Origin: a virus
IMG/VR virus record: IMGVR_UViG_3300020034_000026
Coordinates: 1-50,889 of that record
Strand: one strand, 5' to 3'
Length of the DNA stretch: 50,889 nucleotides
Part shown: piece after piece, positions 6,959 through 15,247 of the stretch
Numbering within the stretch: position 1 is the stretch's first letter
Layout: each line of letters starts with the position of its first letter
The notes under the pieces: generated by a model
Databases searched by the model: none
What the model was told of the DNA's origin: nothing
The model's input: only the letters and a program-made list of their open reading frames with translations
Translations under genes and position numbers: made by a program

Positions 6959-8424
6959 CAGGGCACCCCAATCCGTGAGACATAGGCTCTATAGAAGCGC
7001 TGCCCAAACGCTTGCCAGTCTTCTACCTTGATAACTTCCCACTCCTCATCTTGAATGACTACTAGATCAGGGTCTCCTTGCGCGCGCGTACGCAGGCGCG
7101 TGTTTGTGTAGACAGCCTTTACCTCACTGGCACTTTGCCCCTCACGAGGGATCTCAAGCTTGCGGCCAGTGACGGGATGATGAAAGGCAACCACAGGGAA
7201 GGGAGCGCGAGCGTTTCGTATGTACGAGCCATCAACCCATGCCCCGACCGAGGCCCGTAAAACGATCAGCGTTCCAACTCCCTCGCCACCAGCGAAGGAA
7301 GCTATCGCCCCTGTGGTTGCGCCAAAATCTTCAGTCTCAAAAGCATCAACAAACATGATGCCGAATGCTTCAGAGACATCCTCAGCAAGGCCTTCAGGAA
7401 AAAAGGTACCTTGGGCAAATCCAATTGCGAAAGCTTCAGAGGTGCTCTCAGAGATGCCAACCGGATTGACGTCACCAGAGAGAGCCCCCGTAGCTTCCGA
7501 CGTGCTCTCGGCCAGGCCCAGGGCAGTAGAGGTAGCGGCCAGGGTTCCGAGCGCCTCGCTGATATCCTGTGCCAGCCCGGTGGGCAGGGCCCAGCCAACC
7601 AAGGTACCGGTCGCCTCGGAGGTGCTCTCGGCCAGCCCTGTGGTCGCCACTCGAGCGGTCCCGACACCGACGGCGTCCGAGGGTCCGTCTTGTGCAAGCC
7701 CAGCTCCGACAGCCAGCGTCGTCTCACGAATTCGTAGGATGACAGTGGCGCCAGTCGGAAAGAATGTTGCTGCGCTTGTACCAAGAGTAGCAGTATAGGC
7801 AACTGCTACGTTTGCTGTTCCTGCGGTGACCGATTGATGAGACATGAAAAACTGCATGTCATCACCAGCGGTATTCGATGCATCTCCACGCTCGACAGCT
7901 GTACCTAAAGTGATGCCAGTAGCTGTCATCACTTCTGCACCTACACCGGAAGCAACATCTCCATTGATTCCGGTAACAGCAAGGAGCATATCCCCAGACT
8001 GAATGTCTAGAGTCTGATCTGTAACGACAGACCATGGCAGAGTAGGAACTTCGTCCACTCCGCTAACACAAGCCATTGCCCATGATAGGAGGGCACTCTT
8101 GGTCCAGCGGTACATTCGACCCCGTCCGCCATTACCTCCGGGAACGGAAAGAATGAGATTGCCTGTTTCTGTGCCATCGGCAATCTTGACCATCCACTGA
8201 ACTAGTACCTGTCCAGTGTCTACTCCAGATGGGCCAAGGCCTCCGGAACGGGATCCATTGGTTAGGATCGACCAGCCAGAGGGGACCACAGGGGGAGTGG
8301 CGGGATACTTCTCTGCGATCGCTATTGTGAGAAGATCGCCAGCCGCAATGCTAGCTGGATAGGGAAGCGTGTATGACGTGCTCCCGTTTCCCTCTGCGCC
8401 AGCTGTTCCGAATGCGACAGTCAT
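6958..8424 (-). CDS. Large virion protein with ~20-residue tandem repeats and neck-like C-terminus
   Basis: A 488-aa protein in the neck region. Residues 1-235 resemble beta-sandwich domains of phage decoration or tail proteins (SYTLPYPASIAAGDLLTIAI, then GRMYRWTKSALLSW). Residues about 241-355 contain six tandem repeats of 18-22 residues with core GLAE-S/D-T/V-SEA-T/F-G (for example GLAESTSEATGTL, GLAQDISEALGTL, GLAEDVSEAFGIM). The last 100 residues (AFHHPVTGRKLEIPREGQ, then EEWEVIKVEDWQ, YRAYVSRIGV) look like a head-tail stopper/connector domain, which normally is a separate short protein. This suggests a fusion of neck protein, repeat spacer and surface domain. Three motif copies lie inside (7190, 7308, 7636), one in the first repeat junction. 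Confidence 0.6.
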   Translation of the reverse strand: MTVAFGTAGAEGNGSTSYTLPYPASIAAGDLLTIAIAEKYPATPPVVPSGWSILTNGSRSGGLGPSGVDTGQVLVQWMVKIADGTETGNLILSVPGGNGGRGRMYRWTKSALLSWAMACVSGVDEVPTLPWSVVTDQTLDIQSGDMLLAVTGINGDVASGVGAEVMTATGITLGTAVERGDASNTAGDDMQFFMSHQSVTAGTANVAVAYTATLGTSAATFFPTGATVILRIRETTLAVGAGLAQDGPSDAVGVGTARVATTGLAESTSEATGTLVGWALPTGLAQDISEALGTLAATSTALGLAESTSEATGALSGDVNPVGISESTSEAFAIGFAQGTFFPEGLAEDVSEAFGIMFVDAFETEDFGATTGAIASFAGGEGVGTLIVLRASVGAWVDGSYIRNARAPFPVVAFHHPVTGRKLEIPREGQSASEVKAVYTNTRLRTRAQGDPDLVVIQDEEWEVIKVEDWQAFGQRFYRAYVSRIGVP

Positions 8425-8457
8425 CAGACATGCAGATCAAACAAGAAAAGAAGACAA

Positions 8458-8892
8458 CTAGAGTTGACGTACAAGAATGGTAGGAACAGGTGTAACACCA
8501 TTCCCTAGTGTCACGTTGGGAGTGAGAGGACCTTTGCGTAGAAGCTTCCCAATCCCCGTGGGCGCCGTACCGACACCGAAGAAAGCGGCAACCGGACTAG
8601 CCCCAACTCCCCCCTGCGGAAAAGTCACAGGGTTGACCGGAACTGCCTCATTGATGGTCACTGTCCATCCGCCTGCAGTTCGGGGAACAGCGACACGAGC
8701 ATAGTTGGTATAGGCAACTTCACTCGTGGTTTGATCCCCACCAACGCCGGGGTCGGCAGTGTGCAGACTGATGTATAGGTTTCCTGCTACGGCACTGGGC
8801 TGCAGTCCTGCGGCATCCCCCATGAGAGAGAAAGCAACATTGTTGAACTCCAAGAGTAGGAGCCCGTTCCTCCAAGTTGTGACCATCGTCAT
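8458..8892 (-). CDS. Small virion protein (tail fibre / decoration-like)
   Basis: A 144-aa protein with the recurrent phage pattern NLYISLHTADPGVGGDQTTS followed by EVAYTNYARVAVPRTAGGW. It then has PVTFPQGGVGASPVAAFFGV and ends with ..TLGNGVTPVPTILVRQL. Proteins of this kind are often annotated as phage tail fibre or minor capsid proteins and are found in neck/head clusters. No catalytic motif is visible. It lies between two neck genes in the same direction, so a head or neck decoration role is the most likely. Confidence 0.6.
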   Translation of the reverse strand: MTMVTTWRNGLLLLEFNNVAFSLMGDAAGLQPSAVAGNLYISLHTADPGVGGDQTTSEVAYTNYARVAVPRTAGGWTVTINEAVPVNPVTFPQGGVGASPVAAFFGVGTAPTGIGKLLRKGPLTPNVTLGNGVTPVPTILVRQL

Positions 8893-8895
8893 CGC

Positions 8896-9354
8896 TTACG
8901 TTCCTTTCACAACTAGGTGGCTGATTGCGCCAACAAGACGACCAGTGTCAACCAAGGGGCGATCGCTACCCTTGCGATCAATGGTTGATTGAGCTAGCGG
9001 AGGGGGAACACCAGCCCCCTCAGTGATTGTCTTTTTCATCTCTGTTGAAACAACTAGTCCGAGAGCCTCATGAGCATTATTGAGACTCATCTTTTTGAGC
9101 ACTACAGCACGAGCTAGCTTGACCTGAGTCTCCCTGATCAGTTCTGCTTTGTCTGCGAGAGTCCTGCGCATGAAGGATCTCTCGGGAACATTGATGGTGC
9201 CAAACTCATGAAAAGCCGCAAGCTCGGCCATGGAAACACCATCATGGTCCACGGCACTAGCACTGATAACGCCTATCTTTACGTAAGCCTCTTCCTTGAG
9301 TCTCTTCTTCAGAGACTTCCACTCCTCGTCATTGACTATGATGTCATCCATCAC
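8896..9354 (-). CDS. Neck protein (gp10/virion morphogenesis-like)
   Basis: A 152-aa protein with the pattern VKIGVISASAVDHDGVSMAE, LAAFHEFGTINVPERSFMRR, and a C-terminal RPLVDTGRLVGAISHLVV. The segment with HEFGT...PxRxFxR, a long helix, and L(V/I)DTGxL is characteristic of HK97 gp10 / Mu gpG-like neck or tail completion proteins. It sits between the DUF4054-like connector and the tail terminator, which agrees. The start is ATG 9354 or the following ATG. Confidence 0.78.
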   Translation of the reverse strand: MMDDIIVNDEEWKSLKKRLKEEAYVKIGVISASAVDHDGVSMAELAAFHEFGTINVPERSFMRRTLADKAELIRETQVKLARAVVLKKMSLNNAHEALGLVVSTEMKKTITEGAGVPPPLAQSTIDRKGSDRPLVDTGRLVGAISHLVVKGT

Positions 9355-9366
9355 CCATCACTCACC

Positions 9367-9726
9367 CTAGATCAACACTACCCCTAGACCTAAGGTATCC
9401 AGAAGTGCCTGGTACTCTGCACCGTAGGGAGTTGTGCTGAGTTGACCCGACGAGCTACTCATAGCGAATGACCGTGAGATAGGACCTATCGTTTCCGATG
9501 TCACGGCCCCTGTGGTTCCCGAGATTCCCGAACGTGGTACCGATCCCAAGTGAGCCGCAAGAAAGAGACGGCCCAGGTACAAAGTCTCTGAGTCTTCCCC
9601 GCCCCACACTTCGACATTGAAGTCATTGTTGACGTACAAAAGAATGGCATTCTGCAGCAATGGGTCAACTGCAGCTAGCTGGGCGCCAACTGCTACAACT
9701 TCAGACCATGATACTATAGGTGCCAT
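9367..9726 (-). CDS. Head-tail connector (DUF4054-like)
   Basis: A 119-aa protein with the features of the DUF4054 adaptor family: LQNAILLYVNNDFNVEVWGG, then ETLYLGRLFLAAHLGSVPRS, then ITGxVTSETIGPISRSFA-like and YGAEYQALLDTLGLGVVLI. These small all-helical proteins sit under the portal ring and make the head-completion interface. The motif copy at 9507 encodes Thr-Thr-Gly in a loop. Confidence 0.8.
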   Translation of the reverse strand: MAPIVSWSEVVAVGAQLAAVDPLLQNAILLYVNNDFNVEVWGGEDSETLYLGRLFLAAHLGSVPRSGISGTTGAVTSETIGPISRSFAMSSSSGQLSTTPYGAEYQALLDTLGLGVVLI

Positions 9727-9735
9727 TTCCTAGAA

Positions 9736-9945
9736 CTACGCTTGTGCTACTCGATCATGAATGACGACGGATGACTCTTCCTGATCTCGATAAGGATGAC
9801 ACCAGCATAGAATTGATGTCGAATGTTCTCGTTCACCTTCGAACTGGGGAACGATATGAACATCATCTGGTTTGTCTTCTAGCTCCCGTACCAAGTTCTC
9901 AGGTCTACTTGTCCGTGCCTGCCTCTTCCTAAACGCCATCCGCAT
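9736..9945 (-). CDS. Hypothetical protein downstream of the capsid gene
   Basis: A 69-aa protein starting at ATG 9945 (or ATG 9939), which overlaps the last codons of the capsid gene by 17 bp. The sequence is polar: MRMAFRKRQARTSRPENLVR, then DKPDDVHIVPQFEGEREHST, SILCWCHPYRDQEESSVVIH. A frame reaching 10008 exists but would run further into the capsid gene. The short acidic/His-rich domain with CWCHP recalls small phage proteins of unknown role often found next to capsid genes. Function unknown. Confidence 0.5.
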   Translation of the reverse strand: MRMAFRKRQARTSRPENLVRELEDKPDDVHIVPQFEGEREHSTSILCWCHPYRDQEESSVVIHDRVAQA

Positions 9946-10876
9946 AGATGATCGCGCCCGGACGGTGGACGACGGTTCCCCCGGTTCGACCCATACAAAT
10001 GGTCTCAACCTTCAGGTTGTGCCACTGCGGTGGGAACTGTTCGAAGTCCTGTGGCAGAAGACCCTTGAGCACTCGTGGGTCACGTCGATAGCCAACCACT
10101 CGCTTGGTTCCACCCACGCCAGCAGTCTCCAGCTTTTCCGACTGGAAGACATTCTTGATGTAAGGGTCATTAGCTAGGAAGATGTTCATCAGGGTGTCAC
10201 CAGAGATATCATCTCGGCGAGTGATGAGACTTCCGTGGCTGGTAGTAGCTACAACGAGCGTATCGATTCTCTCGACACGATTGCTCTGCTGATAGACCTG
10301 CGCACTCAGTGCATGGAGATCCAGGAGGATCTCTGCACCAGTCTTGTCATCCCACTCGGGACTCGCATCTTCCCCATCAGGAACCGTGTACTCACGAACG
10401 GCCCCCACTCCGGTGAGTGGCTGGGTGAACAGACCAGCCATACCGACTTCGGTATCACCAGTGAGAAGGACGACGTCGAGGAATTCCTCGAAAGCGTCAC
10501 GTGCCGCAGCGGGTTTCTCCACGTCTAGACCAATGCCATTGGCTTGGGCCGTACGAAGCTCCTGAACATCCCATCCATACGCATCACCGAAATTCTTGAA
10601 GCGGGCAACTGCCGTCTTCACGAACACGTCAACGCGAGGAAAGTCATCAGACTTGCCACGTACCCACGCAGCACGTCCAACTCGGTCAAGGATCTTGTAT
10701 TCGATCTCTTCCTTGCCATTGGAAATGCCATACGAGCTAGTGGGAACAAGCACTCGTCCCATTAGCTCTGGATATTCGATTCTCTCAACTTCTCCACGTA
10801 CAGCGGCGATCTCCTGCGAAGTGAAGATCGACAGTGGAGCGTCAAGGCGTTCAAGTTCATCGAAACGATAATGCAT
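9929..10876 (-). CDS. Major capsid protein (DUF2184-like)
   Basis: A 315-aa protein whose layout matches the DUF2184 capsid family. The N-terminus has LSIFTSQEIAAVRGEVERIE, then SYGISNGKEEIEYKILDRVG, a spine-helix region with VEKPAAARDAFEEFLDVVLL, and a C-terminal GYRRDPRVLKGLLPQDFEQF and HRPGAIIYADGV. This is an HK97-fold shell protein. It lies downstream of the protease/scaffold and decoration genes, as is common. A strong ribosome binding site (AGGAGAAGAAAAG) precedes ATG 10876. No copy of the dispersed motif occurs within the gene. Confidence 0.85.
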   Translation of the reverse strand: MHYRFDELERLDAPLSIFTSQEIAAVRGEVERIEYPELMGRVLVPTSSYGISNGKEEIEYKILDRVGRAAWVRGKSDDFPRVDVFVKTAVARFKNFGDAYGWDVQELRTAQANGIGLDVEKPAAARDAFEEFLDVVLLTGDTEVGMAGLFTQPLTGVGAVREYTVPDGEDASPEWDDKTGAEILLDLHALSAQVYQQSNRVERIDTLVVATTSHGSLITRRDDISGDTLMNIFLANDPYIKNVFQSEKLETAGVGGTKRVVGYRRDPRVLKGLLPQDFEQFPPQWHNLKVETICMGRTGGTVVHRPGAIIYADGV

Positions 10877-10897
10877 CTTTTCTTCTCCTGCCTTGAC

Positions 10898-11437
10898 CTA
10901 TGATGCCAGGTTGACGAAGTCGACTTCTAGCTCAGCGATGGCCCCGGCTGAGGCAGCCGTCAACCACTCACCCTGGCCAGTGCAGTCGCGCGTGTCGGTA
11001 CCATCGGTGGCCGAGCGCAGGGCACCAGAGATCTCGGCGCCAGCGATGATTGCACGCACGTGCAAACGCTGCCCACGCGTACAGCCATTCTCGCAGATGA
11101 CCCAAATGCGACCCCTGCGCAGGATGGCCATCGTATTCTTCGGCTTGACGGCCCCGACAAAGAGCCCAGCAAACGTGTACCCCGAGTCTGCCAGGGCACT
11201 CGGAGCATAGTCGGTGCTGTAGATATGGATACCAAGGATGGTATCCAGAATGGCTTCCACGGGCTCCGCCGCCATCTTGCTGCCCGTGGCTGCACGGGCG
11301 ACAGCCGATCCGAACGGGATGGCTAGAGTGGCGTGAGTGTTGATGCCAGTGATGGTATCCTTGTCACCAACATCAGAGAGCATTCCAGGGAATGCAATGG
11401 CTGGCGCCAGAGGATACGTATCTTGGATGATAGCCAC
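10898..11437 (-). CDS. Capsid decoration/cement protein
   Basis: A 179-aa protein between the protease/scaffold and capsid genes. The sequence IQDTYPLAPAIAFPGMLSDV, then AIPFGSAVARAATGSKMAAE and GYTFAGLFVGAVKPKNTMAI, with ENGCTRGQRLHVRAIIAGAE, follows the pattern of phage structural cement proteins of the Gp24-like fold. The start is GTG 11437 with GGGAG upstream; it directly follows the preceding stop. The C-terminal third is locally GC-rich without a copy of the dispersed motif. Confidence 0.7.
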   Translation of the reverse strand: MAIIQDTYPLAPAIAFPGMLSDVGDKDTITGINTHATLAIPFGSAVARAATGSKMAAEPVEAILDTILGIHIYSTDYAPSALADSGYTFAGLFVGAVKPKNTMAILRRGRIWVICENGCTRGQRLHVRAIIAGAEISGALRSATDGTDTRDCTGQGEWLTAASAGAIAELEVDFVNLAS

Positions 11438-11440
11438 TAG

Positions 11441-12676
11441 CTATGCTCCCTTCTTCACAAAGCTCTGAGTCTTCCAGGCATCCCGACCCTTCTTGAGTCT
11501 CTCCTCACGAGCAACAAGCTCGGGATCCTTGCCGCTCACGTCCGTACGAGTGCCCCCGGACGAATGGGCTCGGACATGATCCGTGGCGTTCTGGGTCTCT
11601 TCCCGCGACTCCATCACAGAGTCATACCGGAAGTCCACGTAGTCATCGCTCTTGTCGGAAGGGATATCCTTGTTCGTCAGCTTCTTGACGATATCTTCCT
11701 TGACCTTGCGATCAGTGAGGCCATCCGTCTTGTAGTCCTTGCCCATGACTGAAGAGGCCTGTGTCTCGATTGCCATGCGCGCGCGGAGCTTGCCGGGAAT
11801 AGCCTTGATCTCCTCGGCATGATCCTTGACGAGCTTTTCACTCGTCTCCTTCAGAGTGTCTCTCTCAGCCTCGGCCTTGTCGGCACGAAGCTTCTCCGCA
11901 TCTCGAGTCTTGTTCGCCTCAACAAGACTCTTCTCAAGACTATCAACCTTGATAGTCAAAGTGCTCACCTGAGTGAGAGCTTCCGCCAGCTTCGGCAGAT
12001 CATCGGTTCCCGCCATCGTTCTTTCTCCTTGTCTACTGAAGATTGACTGAAGTCCCTGAACAATCGTATCCACAGATGGCATCTCACCATCTTCACAAGA
12101 CAACGAATCAGTGCGCATGTAGGCGCTGTCATCGTCATCATCAATGAAACTCTTTCCATCCATACGAATGGAAACAGTCTTCCCCGCGCGTCCAGCGGTC
12201 ACCACTGCAACATGGTTTCCACGGATCTTGCGCTGGACTAGATCGTAACGCTCACCCTCTGGGGTAACCCCAGGGGTGTGATCTGGCTCCATCGAGTAGC
12301 CAGACGAAATCTCTGTCTTACCCCCTTCTATCTTTTTGATGAGAATTTCATCAAAGACAGTAAGGGCACTCTTGACATGATCGTTCTCTAGATCACGGAC
12401 AACAGTCTCCCCAAGACTTCCTCGCGTATATTTGCTTGCATTGCGCGAAGTGACTTTCTCGTGAGGATGTTCATCCGTGACAGGAACTAGAGCAAAAGAG
12501 TCAAGAGTTTCTTCGGAAAATACTTCCTCAGGGGGACGATACTCTCTACTAATCTTCCCCTTGGAATCAACATAGATAAAGACACCAGTTCGACTGATGT
12601 AAGCATCGGCCCGGATCCTTCCATCATCAAGACGACGGACAGGACGAAGGGAGCCTCTGTCAAACCGGAACGCCAT
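11441..12676 (-). CDS. Prohead protease/scaffold fusion (DUF2213-like)
   Basis: A 411-aa protein. Residues 1-165 match the DUF2213 family: LDDGRIRADAYISRTGVFIY, FALVPVTDEHPHEKVTSRNA, KTEISSGYSMEPDHTPG, and DLVQRKIRGNHVAVVTAGRA. This family is a predicted prohead maturation protease (DEHPH, ISSGYS and NHVA motifs). Residues 215-310 form a coiled coil (LTIKVDSLEKSLVEANKTRD, then KAEAERDTLKETSEKLVKDH), as expected for an internal scaffold. Protease and scaffold are therefore in one chain. No clear ribosome binding site precedes ATG 12676. Confidence 0.78.
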   Translation of the reverse strand: MAFRFDRGSLRPVRRLDDGRIRADAYISRTGVFIYVDSKGKISREYRPPEEVFSEETLDSFALVPVTDEHPHEKVTSRNASKYTRGSLGETVVRDLENDHVKSALTVFDEILIKKIEGGKTEISSGYSMEPDHTPGVTPEGERYDLVQRKIRGNHVAVVTAGRAGKTVSIRMDGKSFIDDDDDSAYMRTDSLSCEDGEMPSVDTIVQGLQSIFSRQGERTMAGTDDLPKLAEALTQVSTLTIKVDSLEKSLVEANKTRDAEKLRADKAEAERDTLKETSEKLVKDHAEEIKAIPGKLRARMAIETQASSVMGKDYKTDGLTDRKVKEDIVKKLTNKDIPSDKSDDYVDFRYDSVMESREETQNATDHVRAHSSGGTRTDVSGKDPELVAREERLKKGRDAWKTQSFVKKGA

Positions 12677-12723
12677 GGCGCGGAGGATTAATTGACAAAC
12701 CCTCGACGCGTCAAGGTATTTAC

Positions 12724-13014
12724 CTACTTTTTACGGGTCCAGCGAACGACAGATCGACGCTCAATCGAATCTTTTCGCTCATTTACCAGATCGAACGCCT
12801 TGCCCGCGTGGTAGGGAGCCGATCGCCCAGCCCTACGGATCTTCTGTTCAGTGACTCCATGGAACCTAGCGATCATCTTGGGATCCACCCCCCGACCCAG
12901 TTGAACGCGAACTTGCCTGATCTCGACAGCGCTGAGACCACAGGGGAGCCCATCTCGACGTCGCTGTATGCGATGCCTAGCCTTGATCAAGTGTAGGCGA
13001 TCGGCCCTTTTCAT
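12724..13014 (-). CDS. Small basic protein, HTH-like
   Basis: A 96-aa very basic protein (MKRADRLHLIKARHRIQRRR, then GLSAVEIRQVRVQLGRGVDP, KMIARFHGVTEQKIRRAGRS). The centre looks like a helix-turn-helix: a helix, then DPKMIARFHGVTEQKIRR. DNA or RNA binding is an inference. ATG 13014 directly follows the stop of the upstream gene. The motif copy at 12937 is read Pro-Cys-Gly, one of the rare non-standard frames. Confidence 0.5.
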   Translation of the reverse strand: MKRADRLHLIKARHRIQRRRDGLPCGLSAVEIRQVRVQLGRGVDPKMIARFHGVTEQKIRRAGRSAPYHAGKAFDLVNERKDSIERRSVVRWTRKK

Positions 13015-13236
13015 CTACCTTTTCTTTCCTACCTTGACATTGGCAGTGGGAGGATCCGTCCACTTGTCATCTGAGTCATCTCCCCCGTCACGACTTGGAG
13101 GAAGTGGAATAGCACTTGGCTCCCTCCCTTCAAGATTCAGGGGCAACTGTTCCATGGGCGGTGCACTACCTCGTGCAAGACGCACCTTTTCCGCATACTC
13201 ATCTTGCACCTTCTTTTTATCATTGATTTCACTCAT
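13015..13236 (-). CDS. Small acidic/polar hypothetical protein
   Basis: A 73-aa hydrophilic protein (MSEINDKKKVQDEYAEKVRL, then PLPPSRDGGDDSDDKW). AGAGGAAAAATC gives a good ribosome binding site before ATG 13236. Its stop is immediately followed by the ATG of the next gene. It is low in hydrophobic residues and probably disordered. No family is recognised. Confidence 0.5.
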   Translation of the reverse strand: MSEINDKKKVQDEYAEKVRLARGSAPPMEQLPLNLEGREPSAIPLPPSRDGGDDSDDKWTDPPTANVKVGKKR

Positions 13237-13250
13237 GATTTTTCCTCTCT

Positions 13251-13277
13251 TGACTTGTTACCAGGGATTCGGTAACC
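13251..13277 (+). promoter_or_regulatory. Predicted promoter of the rightward gene at 13290
   Basis: TTGACT (13251-13256 region) is followed after 17 bases by TAACCT (about 13272-13277). The ATG of the only rightward gene in the head block is at 13290, about 13 bases after the -10 box. The transcript would start a few bases from the ATG, and no ribosome binding site is visible. Confidence 0.45.
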
Positions 13278-13289
13278 TAACCAGTTGAC

Positions 13290-13544
13290 ATGTCACTAAA
13301 ACAAGACGACCCAAAAGCAGCCGCAGATTTCTATCGAGCACAGAGAATCTCGGGTGAATGGCAACCCAGGTTTGGCGAAAGCCTCATGATGCTACAGACA
13401 ACCGAGCACAACAGGGATGAACTCCTGAAACTCATGCATGAAGTTGACAATGATCTGGGACCCCCTCCAGATCCCTTGACCACAGGGGCCGGGGAAGATA
13501 CCGAACATCTCCTGAAGATCATGGCCACCCCTGAGCCTCAATAG
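13290..13544 (+). CDS. Orphan rightward gene in the head block (moron-like)
   Basis: An 84-aa acidic protein on the strand opposite to all neighbours. It reads as a real protein (KAAADFYRAQRISGEWQPRF, then HNRDELLKLMHEVDNDLGPP, EDTEHLLKIMATPEPQ). It has its own predicted promoter with a nearly leaderless start, and it overlaps the end of the convergent MuF gene by 26 bp. Such single, self-transcribed genes in late operons of phages are called morons. The motif copy at 13479 is read Thr-Thr-Gly. Function unknown. The antisense frames here are less protein-like. Confidence 0.55.
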   Translation: MSLKQDDPKAAADFYRAQRISGEWQPRFGESLMMLQTTEHNRDELLKLMHEVDNDLGPPPDPLTTGAGEDTEHLLKIMATPEPQ

Positions 13545-15246
13545 CTTCGATCATAGTCATTCTCTGCTGCCCAACTATTCCTAAGTCGTCAACGAAAGCT
13601 CCAACATGCTCACGTATTGTTGTGTGGCTTGTTGATCTCTTCTTGAATATCTCTGCTGCTCTCTCAAGTCTAGTAACTGATTCGGATACGCTATCACCTG
13701 TGATGCTTTGGATAGAGCCCAGCATAGAAGTAATTTGTTTTTGGTAGGCTTGCCCAGGTGCGCGTGTCTGCAGTGACGGAAGCCCAGGGATACCGATCTC
13801 TTCCCGTACCACTTTGCGGGATAGTACCTCGGTAACCACTTCCTCCACGCGTAGTCCCCCACCGTACAGGAAGCCGTGAGTTAACGGTGGACCATGCCCA
13901 TGGATTACTTCATGGGCGATGGTTGCCACTGCGTTGATGCGTTCGCTGGCAAGACCTATCTCCGCACCTTTGAACAGAGTACCTGCAGCCGAATGTTCAA
14001 AGAATTCTGAAGCTCTCTTAGCTACTTTGGGATTTATCCTAATGTTTGATGACCCAATGGCATGGTCCGCTTGTACCCCTGGGTCTAACCATTTAACAGC
14101 TACACTAGGGGTAAAAGCTGCATCGGAATTGTGCAGACCCCGCTTTGCCATGATGGCATCGAAGTTCTCCCGCACAACTACGGCTTCTGCAGAGATGCCT
14201 ACCTCAGTAAGCCCGCCCAGAGCAGCAGCGATCTCAACCGCACTAGATGCCCCGGCCACCATCCCTACAACCACAGGGGCCACGATCACTGGCGTCGGCA
14301 CTGGCGCCGGTGCTGGCTCAGGTAGGGGCTCGACCACCGGTGCGGGCTCAGGAACCAGAGGGGGTATGTCGGGCTCGACAGGCTCAGCGGGCTCGACCGT
14401 TTCCTCGGGTTCCTCTGGGGACTCTTCTACCTCATCCAGAATGTCATCTAGGACAGGGTCGGGGAAACAGCGGCAGTTGATGGGTTGACCGGGATGCCCA
14501 TCTTCTGGCGGGTCATCCCACTCAAAGATTTCTCCATCACGCTGGGCATGTTCATCTCGCACACGTTCATCATGAACAGTGCGCCAGAAGTACCGCTTGA
14601 TCCCTATCTCAGTTTGACGGGTACGGTTGAGGTTCCCGTAGAACTTCCCTACCTGATCTCTGGCAATCAGTCGCGCGCGATCGCGACCGAACCCTAGGCG
14701 GTTCTCTAGGTCTTCTGCGATGTCCCCGTGCAACTTCCCTGTGGTCACTCCACTAGTGATAGTACGCTCTATGTCACCAATCATCTTAGTGGGAATGTCT
14801 TTGATGAGAGCGACATTCTCAGCGGTGAATGTCTCGATCATTCCTCCGATCTTGCGATCAAGGAACTGAATATCGATGCCTAAGCCAGCCTCTATCTGTT
14901 TCGATAGCTGCCTACTCTGGTATCTACTAGTCTTGTCCGCGACTAGGGCAGCAACACTTTCTATATTTTGAGTGTTGAGTACAACCTTGTCGCGCGCACG
15001 TTGCGCGAGAACGGCAATGGTCCGAGCTTCGCCCTGGTCATGCTTTAGATCATCTGCAGCCTGAGCAAGTAGTCGAGGCGCCGCATCCAGTAGAGGCTGC
15101 AGAGCTTTCTCTGTACGATCTACTAGACCAAGTAAGATCGCAGCATACTCACCTTCGATGAGGCGAGGGGGTACTTGCTTGGGTACCTTGCGCCGCCTTT
15201 TGGCAAGGCTGTCACTTATCCCCCGAAGTAAGATACTAAGAGCCAC
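13519..15246 (-). CDS. MuF-like minor head protein with C-terminal zincin-like domain
   Basis: A 575-aa protein. Residues about 90-260 are a phage Mu gpF-like minor head domain, ending in the typical GIKRYFWRTVHDERVRDEHA, then GHPGQPINCRCFPDP. A Pro/Glu-rich linker follows (residues about 275-325). The C-terminal domain (about 340-575) contains IAHEVIHGHGPP at about 443-454, an HExxH zinc-metallopeptidase signature, and a downstream RVEEVVTEVLSRKVV helix with a possible third acidic ligand. MuF proteins with extra C-terminal enzyme domains are known in phages; they are packaged in the head and may be injected. The zinc peptidase role is inferred from the motif. The start is ATG 15246, with a 1-base gap to the portal stop. 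Confidence 0.75.
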   Translation of the reverse strand: MALSILLRGISDSLAKRRRKVPKQVPPRLIEGEYAAILLGLVDRTEKALQPLLDAAPRLLAQAADDLKHDQGEARTIAVLAQRARDKVVLNTQNIESVAALVADKTSRYQSRQLSKQIEAGLGIDIQFLDRKIGGMIETFTAENVALIKDIPTKMIGDIERTITSGVTTGKLHGDIAEDLENRLGFGRDRARLIARDQVGKFYGNLNRTRQTEIGIKRYFWRTVHDERVRDEHAQRDGEIFEWDDPPEDGHPGQPINCRCFPDPVLDDILDEVEESPEEPEETVEPAEPVEPDIPPLVPEPAPVVEPLPEPAPAPVPTPVIVAPVVVGMVAGASSAVEIAAALGGLTEVGISAEAVVVRENFDAIMAKRGLHNSDAAFTPSVAVKWLDPGVQADHAIGSSNIRINPKVAKRASEFFEHSAAGTLFKGAEIGLASERINAVATIAHEVIHGHGPPLTHGFLYGGGLRVEEVVTEVLSRKVVREEIGIPGLPSLQTRAPGQAYQKQITSMLGSIQSITGDSVSESVTRLERAAEIFKKRSTSHTTIREHVGAFVDDLGIVGQQRMTMIEAIEAQGWP

Positions 15247-15247
15247 G

